The position numbers and the translations under genes are program-made. From Dermacentor variabilis (Eukaryota > Arthropoda > Arachnida > Ixodida > Ixodidae): a stretch of 64,000 nt of DNA. Within the stretch, counting starts at the first letter, position 1. Each line of letters opens with the position of its first letter. Location of the stretch: NCBI RefSeq assembly GCF_050947875.1, contig NC_134568.1, positions 213,695,678-213,759,677 of the forward strand. Reading direction: 5' to 3'. Positions 1-12,100 of the stretch are shown one piece after another. Below the pieces are notes generated by a model. That model saw only the letters and a program-made list of their open reading frames with translations, made no database searches and had not been told where the DNA came from.

Positions 1-1624
1 CAATCTAGCACTCACTTGCAGCCTGTGGAGGAAAGTGAGGTGCTTCATTTTTTCTGGCTTCAATTAGTTCCCCAAATGTACAGTCTTGGGTTGTGACAGC
101 ATTTACTGATTCTTTATACAAAAGGTTGACCATTTGTCGTTTCAACTCCCCTATAAATGAGCAAGTAGCATCCGTTCTGCCCTGTGTAGTAACAGCTCAC
201 AAGGTTTTGTTGGACACATTATACAGGTCGCCTCTCGTGGCTTTGGCATGGCTTTGTGGTCTTTCTTCTTTCTATGGCACACTACACTTGCACACAAACA
301 AGTACTGCTGGTTCAAGCACACCAAGCACTATAAAAAGCTGTATCCGTGCTTGCATACTGATCATTGATGTCCCACTATAGTCTGGTACAACTTTAGTAG
401 GCAGCGGCATTTGCCCCTCACTGGCGGATGCACACGAGCCTCCACCTGTGGGTGCGCACTCCAGACTGATGTCGTGAGCTGCACGGCCGATGACCCTGCC
501 GACCAAGATCATGGCAACCCGCGCTTCGAACTGGGCCGAGTCGTGTCAGCTTGACTATTTCTCTAGTCGCGTAGGCAATCGGCTGCCAAGCTTCGTTCAT
601 CTGGGCGGGGACTCTCCTGCCTTTTTAACTTGTGCCCGACTATAGGTGTGCAGGCTCTGCTGATCCAAGGGAACATGTGCATGTAATGCAGCAAGGGAGG
701 CCTCAAGCGACAATTCCAAACAGGAATTGGGGTTTGAATACTATGTTTAAGAATCAAATTGATGCAATCCAATTACAGCTGGGCAAATTAGTTGACGGGG
801 GCCAAGAATGCTGCACCCCTACAGCAAAACAAATGGGAGCTCCATCTAGAGGAGCCACTTATCTGTTGGCCAGCGCTCTTGCAACATGCACCCTCGCAAA
901 ATGTAAGTGCATGCAGGGAGTACATGACCGCAAGGTGCTACCTCCAGACACCACGACGATGGAAGGGCGTGCGCTCCCGCTGGGGCCAGGAGTCCTGACA
1001 AGCTAACTGCTGGCCACCGGCAAACAAAGAGCTGGCACCGGCCAAAGAGGCTAACATATAAGCACCTTATGATAGTCCAGTGTGGTCTCCCCAAGTCCTG
1101 TTGTGCTTGGTGTGCTCAGGGCACCCACAAGCAAGGGACCAAATCTCGCGAAAAGTGGGCCAATGAGACGATCTGCTGCTCCTGGAAGGGGTTGCTGCTT
1201 GTGTAGGAACAGGAGCATCAGTTCAGTGGCACCAAAAATGCCCGAGTGCTGTCAGCGTCTGCTGCAGGTCCATCCCACGATGACGATAAACTTTCTTCAC
1301 AATATTCAGGATAAAATGGTATAGAATCTCTGCAGATTGAAGTGGTTAAGACAAAGGTGAAGTTTGACATTGACAAAGCATTTATAGCCCCCGCTGTGCG
1401 TTCTCAGGAACAGATGTTCTGTCGTGGATGGACACAGTACATTTATGCAATTGCACTCCTTGGCTGACATGAGCATTAGCATCCATTTCACTGCCAACAA
1501 ATTGTAAGGCAACAAGCTTGGAATTGAAACAAGAACTAGTAGATAGTGTACCACACCATATCTTAGCATTAAACTAAAATATTTTTCATTGTATTGATAG
1601 CATAGAAGTAGTAAAAAAATGGTG

Positions 1625-1696
<72 letters not shown>

Positions 1697-1801
1697 TTCC
1701 TATTTGACAGGAGATAAACTCTTTTGTGAACAGAACAAAGGTCTTCTGTTTTAGTCTAAGCTATATTACACATTCCTTTTTTATGATTTTCTCTTGCAAA
1801 G
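1..1801. other. No gene recognised; presumed SNX16 intron or upstream DNA
   Basis: Bases 400-1280 look richer in G+C than the AT-rich flanks and contain short open frames on both strands, none of which I recognise. This block may be a decayed mobile element. I looked for the SNX16 exon that should precede 1802 (the first half of the PX domain, with its RRYTDF-type motif) and did not find it, so it probably lies outside the window. Confidence 0.4.
1627..1693. repeat. (AT)n microsatellite
   Basis: About 33 uninterrupted AT dinucleotides lie roughly 100 bp upstream of the first visible SNX16 exon. Confidence 0.97.
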
Positions 1802-1950
1802 CTCAAACCACGATTCCCTGGTCTGCAACTCTGCTTGCCTCCCAAGCGCTGGTTTGGAAATAATTTTGATCCCATGTTTCTTGAGGACCGTGTACTGGGG
1901 CTCCAGGCATTTGTCAAAAACATTATGGGCCACAGAGATATAAGTAAGAG
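1802..1950 (+). CDS. SNX16: SNX16 exon: second half of PX domain
   Basis: The exon opens with the residues [18 protein letters not shown] and runs through [22 protein letters not shown]. The PPK loop and the Arg of LEDR are typical PX phosphoinositide-contact positions. The acceptor is a weak TTGCAAAG; the donor is a strong GTAAGTAAG. I chose the donor at 1951 over the in-exon GTAAGAG at 1943 because only 1951 leaves phase 2, which joins the next exon in frame and with the same spacing (five residues between DI and VREF) as vertebrate SNX16. Confidence 0.85.
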
Positions 1951-3062
1951 GTAAGTAAGCTGTTGTATCTTTAATTATTGCAATGCAAAAATGTTCATAC
2001 AGTAAAACCTTGTTCACTTTGGATTTTGTAGAGTCACAGTAGATGTCAAAACAAAATGAATTATCCGATGATCCATGAAAGCAATGTTTATGACATCGGT
2101 ACTCCTTAATTTAGAGAATATGCCTAACTTTCAGCTGTATTTTGTGTAAAATATATGTAGAAACTGCAATTTTCGTCATCTCGTACAAGTTGTAAACATT
2201 TGCAACTTGACCTCGCATGAAACTTCTACACAGCATCAAGGACTTCATAACTTCATTTGTGCATCTTCTTCAGCAGCACGACATGCACATTTGTCGGTAT
2301 ACATGTTCTTTTTATTACCAAGTAAATCTGACTGTTTCATAGCCAATGAGTCAGCCGGCAACTAACTGTCCATTGCAGTGTTGTCAGTGGATTTGACAGC
2401 AGCTTGCAACATGCATGTAATACAGAGGTAGTGGGTTTGGCTCCCACTTGCAGCAAGTTGTTTTTTTTTTGTCTGCTTTCATTTCCCTTTAGCTTATCCT
2501 TTCTACACTCCAATTAAAAACTACAAATAAATTCCCCTATGCTTTCCTTGGCTTCATTATCTGTTGCCTTCATAGGGTTGTCATAAGCTATGCTGAAGTA
2601 CAAGCTCCAATTCAGGCAGATGCACTGTGTGAGATGTATAAGCAGCGGTGTTACAAGGACGAAAGCGATGCATGATGCTTGTTGAGGGAAGAATAGTGAT
2701 GACAGGTGTATGCACAGATTAGTACAACATGCATCTAGTGACATTTGGGGATCCTGTACCTGTTGTGTCACACTGGGGCGTACCCATTATGGAGGATTGG
2801 CCAAGAAGGGGCACACACCCAGTGGCACACACTGAGTGGCTAAAGCAAAGAAAATTGAGCCATCAGTGAATTTGTTAGCTGTAATTCACCATTCGATTAA
2901 CTGATCAGTTTGCTTTAGAGATGCCTGTGAGCTGAAATTATATTTTCAGGTTTTATATGGGAACTTATATTTTTTGTTATGGAGAACAGAGGAGTGCATA
3001 CTTAGCATACAAGGGTTATATCAGCCCGTTCACTGGTACTTTCATTAGACGCACATATAACC

Positions 3063-3101
<39 letters not shown>

Positions 3102-6100
3102 CGAGATAGTGAACAACCCAGCAGCATCCAGGCAGGTATGCCAGGAAAAAAAGCTTCACTTTTGAAAAGTGCGAATGTAGTAAACCGAGTAGTCTGTCAT
3201 CATTGCAAGGAAACTGTTGCATGCAGTGGGCCCTGAACACATGCCTCAAGTACACATTACACAGGCCACCTGACAATGTGGTTATGGCGGCTGGCAAGTT
3301 ACAGGCCCTTGCCTATGATACTTTTACCCATCCACTGGTTTAAATAACTGTGCACCTACATTACTTTGTACTCTTTTGATTTGTCTTCTGGTACACACAA
3401 GATTATGCTTAATACCCACATGTCGCATACTACATCGGCGGCGGCAAAACCATGGGGGGTTGATGCCTCCAGATAACCAGACCTTATGAAGGTAGGGAAA
3501 TTTTTTTTTTTTTTTTTGCACTTTACTGGTCGCAAACACATGAGCATTCACATGCATGGCACTTAAAGGAACACTAAAGGAAAATATTAAGTCAAGCTAA
3601 AGTGATAGATTAGTGCTTGGGAAACTGTAAGGCGTCAATATTATCGCGAACAGGGCCTTAGTAATCGAGAAACTGAGGTAAATGCAGGACATGATTAGAG
3701 ACTCCCCCGGGGCTTTCAAGCACCTGCCCTATGACGAAAGCACTCCTCAGTTAAATTCTGTCACTAGCACTCAACCACTTATTACAAAAAACATCACTGT
3801 ATTGTATTAGAAGATGAAATAATATGCTACTTATCCAGTTCTATTTCATTTTTAGAAAAAAAAACGAATTGAAATTACTCTTGCCAATGACGCGGGCGGT
3901 CGAAAGGTTTTCTTTCGCTCGACTCTGCGCTGCCCAAGCTTTCCTGTTTCAGCAGTTTCGTTATTGCGTAGTTCTGTGCTGGTTTTGCTGGCTTGCAAAA
4001 CTCGCACAAACTGCAAGTAGCAGAGAATTCAACTTCCATGTTATGTTGCGGGATGCCCGAACAGTCTTCACCACTTGACCAAAAAGCAGCTGCAGCAGTG
4101 AATCCACCGCTCTGTCTTGGCTCGGTGCCGCCGTCTGTCAGGCACCGTTTTATCACCAATGGCAGCAAAGGGCAGTGATGGTGTATGCAACATCACCACA
4201 CCCCTGCTTGGGTGGCAGATTTTAATTTCGAAAAAGGTATTCGGACCCGTCAGATGCAATTTTCTCATAAACTAAGTCCTTTCTTGGCACAAAAGAAGTA
4301 TTGCAAGGTTTCTGGAATGGTTTTGAAACAGTCCACGTCGACTTCTTATTTAGTGTCCCTTTAACACACAGCTGAAAAATAGCTGTGTCGAAGGACATTG
4401 CTGCTGTTCACAAGGCATGGCCGTCACTGACAAAGCTGCATGTACTGAGACCTCTAGAGAGAGAGAGAGAGAGAAGAGAAGAAGGAAAGGCAGGGAGGTT
4501 AAGTAGACTGAGTCCAGTTTGCTACCCTACACGTGGGGAGGGGAATGGGGAGTGAAAGAGAGAGAGAGGGAAGAGGTTTAGGATGCCTATAGTCGGGCAC
4601 TCAAGTCTGTTGCCCTCAGGTAGTGAAAAAGCGCTCGAACTGCTTTCTGCGCTAATGAACTGTGAGGCGAGGCTCCCAAGATCTTCACTTCCGTACATGG
4701 CCTGTCATCCAGTCTATTCAAGGCACACTGGAGAGTCTCACGTTGATTATCGAAGCGAGAACAGTGGCACAGAAGGTGGCTGGTGGTCTCGTCGCACTTG
4801 CACTTAGCGCACATTGGTGAATCCGCCATTCCAATACGATAGCTGTGGGAGTTGGTGAATGCTACTCCTACCCACAGCCGACACAGCAGTGTTGCGTCAC
4901 GTCGTGGAAGATTCGCTAGTAATTTAAGTTTCAGTGATGGGTCAAGGCTGTATAAACGACACTTAGAGTTCTGTGGTGTATGCCAGTAACTTAATGTGAT
5001 GGTACGAACGAGACTATGAAGCTCTCTTGCAGCGTCGACTCTCGATAAAGGTATAAGGAGTGTCGGTGAGCCAGCCTGAGCACGTCGGGCAGCGTCATCG
5101 GCGAGGTGATTACCAACGATGCCACAATGTCCCGGCAGCCACTGAAATATGATATCATGTCCTTGTTCAGAAGCGCAATGGCAGGTTTCGTTGATTTGTG
5201 ACACCAGCTGTTCATAATTGCCACGTCGTAAACTTCGCAAGCTCTGGAGGGCTGCTTTCGAGTCACAAAATATTGCCCATTTGTTGGGCGGTTCTTTTTC
5301 AATATATTCGACAGCAGCGCGAAGAGCGGCCAGTTCGGAACCTGTAGATGTCGTTACGTGTGAAGTCTTAAACTTGATGATGACCAAACTTGATGACGAC
5401 CGATTGAGATGGTAGAACAACGGCGCCCGTAGAATTTTCCAAGACGGAACCATCTGTGTAAACATAGATTCGGTTAGCGTATGAACGATGCAAAAGTTCC
5501 AATGTGATATGCTTGAGAGCCGCGGCGGTCAGGCTAGTTTTCTTCACTATTCCTGGAACAGCAAGGTACACAGGAGGCTTTTTCAAGCACCACATAGGGG
5601 ATGGCATTCTTGTTGCGGGTGAGTGCCTCAAAGACAAAGAGTGCCGGTTAGCCGCAATTGATCTGGAGAACGCTGCCTTGGGTCTTTTCTCAGGCAAGCG
5701 AGCGAGATGGTGGTCAGGCACTCTGGATATATGGCGAACATGCGCTCGGAGTGCTTCGATAGCTATATAGGTCAATATTTGGTGGTCTCCCGCGGTGGCA
5801 ATTATTGCCACAGTTAAAGCATTTCGAGGTAGCCCCATACATGTTCGAAGGGCTTGGCCTTGAATGCTCTGTAGGACATGGATGTTAGTTTTGGTAGCAT
5901 TGGACAGCACTGGTGTGCTGTATCGCAAGTATCCTAGGAAGAGCGTCCTGTATAATTGAAGCATAGATGCCACGGATGTGCCCCACGTTTTACCGGCAAG
6001 AAACCTTAGTATACGGGAGATAGAAGTAAGCCTCTTCCTCAAGTATGAGATGTGGGGGCTCCATGAAAGGTCTCTGTCTATAATAACGCATAGGAATCGG

Positions 6101-9100
6101 TGAGTTTTTGCGTAGGAAATTGGTTGGTGGCCAATAGAAATGGGGTACCAGGTCATGGGCTTGTGGGTAAAAGCGACTAAGGCGCACTTCTCGGTGCGCC
6201 TTCGAATAACAATACGAGTCGGTTGTGACACTTAACTGGTTAGAGCAGTAAACGATGGATTCAAAAGAACTGTGATTGTTCTGCAAATATATATTTCTGT
6301 ATAATTCTTCCAGAGCTAATTAAAAAACGCTACTATAGCCTGATACTACTTAAGTCTGCAATGAAGCCCCACCCGTGCCCTCATAACCGCCAACCACTGT
6401 CCCTCTGCGAGGCTGCAAATATTTCATACTTCAAACTTTTTCTGTTACCCAAATAAGGCGGCAACTACAAAAATAAAATTATTAGCGCATAATTTTATAC
6501 CTTTTCCCTCGCCTATTATGGTGGAATGGTGAATGCCTAATTTTTTATTCAACTGAAATAACATGCTTGCTTCGCTACAGCTATTTGTTATGAAGTTTCA
6601 CTTCAGTTGGCAGTGAAGTTTCATGAATAAAATGGGTTCAGCAGTGAAATGAACTGCACCGCAGACTTCCGAAGAATGAGATGCTCAGGCGCCATGCATT
6701 TTGTCCATGTCTGTTGCACACCTCATTGCTTCCGCCGATGAAAAGACTTTTCAAGAACAGGAGGCGCTCCGGAGGTATCAAGTACGACGCCATTTTGAAA
6801 AGGCTGCATGACGACGATTTTGTTTGCTTCCGTGATTGGCTGGTGGAGTAACAGAACTCCACGCGGTCTGTGTGCCTTTGTTTCCAACTGCTGTTTTTTT
6901 GTTTTTTTACATTCTATTCTACTAAAGTAATCTTTATTTTACTCTTTTGCTTCTTTACTTGTTCTTGGCAGTGTTCTTCCTACGCTTCTTTCCTGCGCAA
7001 GTCCATTTGACATGGTTCTTTGTTTACCAAGTAAAGGAGAGGTGTATCGCAGAGGCGTACCTGTAAAATACACCTTAATTCATTTCTCTTTTGTGGGTTT
7101 GTAAGTTTTTATGGCGAATGGTGGGCGTTATTTACATTTGTACAAGTAAAGGTGCCCCCCCTCATTTGCATAAAATAGTTACCTTGGGTATGTAGTTAAT
7201 AGTTACCGTGGGAATGTATTCTGTACTGTGCTTCTCTAGCAAATAAATATCATGAGCTTGTATGATATCTTACCCAAGAAAAGTGGTAATGCGCATGGAT
7301 GACATGGTGGTGGTACTGTGTGGTTACTACTGATTCTGCAAGCAGCTTTCTTTGCAGTACAGGATGTTATGTGCACTAAAGCACCTTGACACAGGGCAAT
7401 ATTCATTGGTACACAGTCTATTCTACTGCATTATGTGTTGTGCAGCCAAGGTTGCTTGCATTTTTCAATTATGAGTTTATTACTATCTGTGCATGAAAAT
7501 TTGTAAATTTCGAGATCTTGTATATGCTAGTAACTTCCTGCATCAGAACTGAGTGCAAATTCTTAGCTCATATCTTTAATATATTTGTAGAGAATGATAC
7601 CTGTGCCACACGGGCGAGGTTAATGCCATTAAAAGTTTAAGACCTTAAGTATCTTAATGCCATTATATTTCGATCGCTGCTACACGCGCATACTTAATGA
7701 CATTAAGCCTTGCGATGGCGATAGCTGCAGTGAAACGGTTGAGTTTGCTTGCCAATCGTAATACAATAAAAAACGGTTATCTAGAGAGCAGATGTTTAAG
7801 AAATGGCATGTGAAACATTAATCGGCGTATTGTATGTAGTTTACTTCAGGAATGTCATTGTTTCACCCAGCCGTAAACTGTTTGAAGCCAAAGCTAGCTT
7901 GATGGCTAATCCATAGCGTAGCCAAAGCATTGAAATTGGAAAAATAGCACTCAGCTTCAAAGCTCTCAAGCAGCGATCCTGAAAAATTTGACCATGTGCT
8001 CCACTTTGTTCTGCCGTATGTGCTTCTTCGAGTCGAGCATCGTCGAGAAATTCGAAGGCTTCAGTATGAGGCCAACAAGGCAAGGAGCCACCGCTGTGCA
8101 ATCGAACAGCTTCTCCTGGCTAATGCGCTCACGATTAGTGCTCTAGCCGTGAGTAGCGGCAAGATCACCTGCTGATCTCTACAAAAATAAAGAGCTCCTT
8201 TTAAATAAGTGAAGAATATATTAGTTGTTTTTATCTACAGATTTGCTTAATATCATGAGAATATACGGCCACGGCGAGGACATTGTAAGTCGAGAGTACA
8301 CATTCGACAGCCAAGTGAGTTGTAATAATTGTAAGAACGCACTACGCCGCGAGAAAGAGCAATTTTTTAAAGAAAGTGAAGAATATATTAATTGCTCTTC
8401 ACTAATAATCCGTTTAGTCTCGTCAGAATGTGGAGACATTGGGATCGAGAGTACGCATTTGATGGCAAAGTGAGTTACGAGAATGCGCTATGTTGCGAAT
8501 GGCATTAAGCTTTAATGCCATTAAGCATGTCCATGTGGCACCCCACAAATGACATTAAAGTTTAAGGCATTAACCAGTTAAAGTTGCTTTCTGTGCTTGT
8601 GTGGCAGGGGTATGAAATACTTCAATGAAAAAGGACATTCTATGGAACTATCTTCAGAACGTTACATTCATAGAATGAAAATATTGTGATTACCAGTTGC
8701 AGAGTAAACTACAAGCGAAAATCTGCATGTTTACATATATTTGTGCATTGTCCTTTGACTTGGGATGAATTATTTCCTTTCAGCCCTCCAGTTAGAGAGT
8801 TCTTCTGTTTGGATGATCCTCCGGAGCCATTAGACACCATAGAAGAAAGCAGGGTTTGTAAAGTTTCACCTTTTATAGAACAGTGCAATATGCGCATCTT
8901 ACCTTGCAGCCAATAGCATTATGAGATTTTTCACAGCCCATAAAAGCACAGTGCAATGACTAGCGGCATTTTTTGTTCTTTATTGTGTCGCGTTGGAGCA
9001 ACTGGTGCTCAAGTTTGAGTTTGCTTTTTGGTAGGATTAAATGCTGCATACTTGTGTTCATTCTTCCTGGCCAATGAGTTGTGACATCTGGTCATATGTA

Positions 9101-12100
9101 CTGTAAAAGCTTGTTAATTGAGATTTTGTGAGTCTGGAAAAAATGTTTGAGCTTTCTGAATGTTAACTGCTACAAGCTACAGGTCAATGACACTCAAGTA
9201 GTTTGTTGGCATCATTGTATTTCTGTTGGCTGCATAAAAATAAAGTGCAGTCATATTTAAATTTTTATACAAATACTGTGTTTGTAGTCATGAGGCTTTA
9301 AAAAGAGCCCTCAAGAATAGACAAGTTGTGGCACCATTTCTGTAAAGTTGCCTGTCAATCAAAGATTCCATGCCAAACTTGGCCTTGGCTCCTTTCAGTG
9401 CAGTCTCCTACACTACTGTACAATCTTGACTTGTAATGGCACCTCGACTCCATACTGAGAAGTTAAAAATTATGTGGTCAACCCAGCCATGGAGGGACAT
9501 CCATGGGGACCTGCAGTCATATGTGCTAGAACAAATTAGTTCACAAGCTGACATCCTTTTTTTTTTGCATGCAGAAACAACATTGTCTGCAGCACCAGCA
9601 TTCTGTGTTCATTCATTAGAGGTTCCGCTCGTGAAAAGCTGTGTGTTGAGTGCTTTGCGGGCTGGCATCTCCAAGGTTCATTTTAGAGGATGCGAGCTGC
9701 CTGAGCCAATATAATGAATTCAAGCCAAACAGCAGGCATCACATAGCCCCTCTATTACCAGCTGTGCGAGGTATTTGAAGGGACAACAACAACTTCAGGA
9801 ATAGCAGGGATATTTCATACAAGATTCCATATATTTTTTCAAAATTTTTATCATGATACTTAACAAAGTGGCAATCTCCAAATTGCTGTGGCTAGTATGT
9901 AAGGCGACTACGACAGCATTTGGCTTCATCTGCTGTGTCAGACTGCAAGCCACTACCCTAGAATAAATGGGCTAGATAGGTGATGGAGGGGTTGGGGAAG
10001 GTGAAGTTAAGCATCTAGACAGAATGAGAATGTTAATGTCTGTGGTAATTTGAAGCTGTGCACTCAAATATTACATGCATGCGGTACCATGATACTGAGT
10101 AAAACCTGTGAAATGTGTACAAAATCTGGATACAAATTTTCAGAAGCAAATAACATAAAAAATTGTCTTCAGTTCCCATTTAAGTGCTTCAAGTTTCATG
10201 GTAGTGCTCCTGGAGCTTTTATTCCACTCGACTTCAACATTGTGACATTTGCTGGAATATGTGTTCCACTGTCTGGCACGCCTTGAGTTATGTTTCCAGA
10301 GTGAGCACTGTTATAATCTCAGTTTAACAGTTCCATCCCGCCTTCAGAGGGACTATTTTGTGTACTGACATTATTTTAGCTACTTGCACAAGTTGATACT
10401 AATGGTCTAATACAATGCCACATTGGGCGCACTTCAATGGTTATGAAGTCTGTGGCTTTACAGGTTCTCAACTCTATCAAGCTCAAAAGAAATGCGTTGC
10501 TGCTATTGCAAACCTAATGACTATTGTGATGTCTCGATAATCTAACAAGTGTTTGTGGTAAAACCATCATCAGAAACAGTTCTGTTTCCAAAAATGTAAA
10601 CAGTGCTGTCATTTAAGGTAAATATAAAACAAGCCTTATTTTCATTGCTGCAGAATGTTTTTAATGTGGATGGAATGGATGTAATTTTCTCTGTCATGTT
10701 ATTGTTGCATTCCTCTTGCCACACTTGCGGCAGTAAGTCTGGTGGCTGCATTACATTTGTGAAGACATGTGGGCAGCACTTCTCATTAATGTATGAAAAG
10801 AAACAATTTTTGCCAGGAAAGTAACTTCTTCCTTTTTTTAATGCATTTGTTTACCATTTGCTAGTATAAACACACTGCAGATGAGAGTGAACCCCTTGAA
10901 AATCGCTTTTTTTTTTTCGCCATATGCGACCACCCAGGGTCGATTTTTTTTTATCACAGATTCCAATTCTTCTTAGCTACTTATTTCGAAAAAAATTTAA
11001 CATAATTTTTTTAGGGTGACTGTAAAGTGAGAAAAAAATATTTTGTGTTGGCATATATGTACTCTTCATTCGTGAATAACAAGAATTGTTATACACATGT
11101 TCCTGCTCTTACACTAATATGTACATCCATAGCGTAATAGAACTGTGTAGGTGCACGCACTCAAGAAAACTGCGTGGTTGGTGCCTGTCAAAAAAGCAAA
11201 ACGTGTGACAAACTTCCGCTAATCTTCATCTTATTTGCCAACCAGAGGCAATTAGTTTTCGCGAATGTCAAAAAAAAAAAAAGCAACAGAAACGCATGCA
11301 CGGCGGCATCCTTCCTATGCGCACCCCTGTGAGCACTAAACGAGCGAGAGACGGTCGCCCTTTGAGCAATAAGTAACGAGATAGCCATCAGTTTTGCAAA
11401 CGCAAGAAGCCGACGACGCCTGCGCGCCAATGCGCGAGCGGTAGTGTATAGACGCGCGGGAGCAAACTAGCTCTAAAACAAACCATGCAATGAAAACGAG
11501 AGAGGGAGGCGCAAGAAAAAAATTCCTTGTATTCCCACATAGTGGCAGCACATGCCAGAAACGAAAAAGTTGGGAAATAGGCGTTCTTTTTAAATGTGCA
11601 GACGGTGCCGTAAATATACGGCATCGACCATTTCGAGCTTGTTGGCGGCACCGTATATTTACGTCATTGACCCTTAAAGGGTTAAAGGCCTTTGAGGTTT
11701 TGATTGATTTCTGCGCAACTGAATTGTCTCAGTGACCATTGAAGCCACCTGCATAGCAGTACCAGCTTTGCCATTGAGCTGTGGTTTGAGGGCCTTCAAC
11801 GTGTCTGTGTGACACCAGTATAAATTGGCCAGTGAAGAAACTCTGGCAGCACGATGTAGCCCATGTGCCTAATTTCACACATTACAGCTTTTCTGTTGTG
11901 CTTTTAGATGGGAGGCATTACATTATTTATTTTGTCATGCAGGCATTGTGTGAAAACTTGGAAGAACAAGTGTATCGATTAAACCAGCAATTGCGTGAAC
12001 GTGATGCAGAGATAGAAGTCCTTCGCTCAGAGTTGGACTCTCTGCGGCTTCAGCATGGTGTCCTTGTCAAGGCTCTCAAGTAAGTGCAAGTGCCCCTTAC

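Larger units (their letters stand above)
1951..8783 (+). other. SNX16 intron (6.8 kb)
   Basis: Besides the elements listed separately (SINE fragment, TG repeat, TTAA element, non-LTR fragment, palindrome-rich TIR element), I see no exon or RNA gene here. Bases 6240-7590 are AT-rich and anonymous. Confidence 0.7.

Noticed and set aside
93..368. A possible upstream SNX16 exon (AFTDSLYKR, loosely like RRYTDFSRL)
   Set aside because: The RRY part is absent and splice phase does not match the exon at 1802.
632..1006. A 124-aa + strand frame in the GC-richer block
   Set aside because: No domain, splice or homology support; it may be a remnant of an unidentified element.
3875..4168. Open frames inside the family A element on both strands
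   Set aside because: The second copy (33878-34693) does not preserve them, so they are chance frames in a non-coding MITE.
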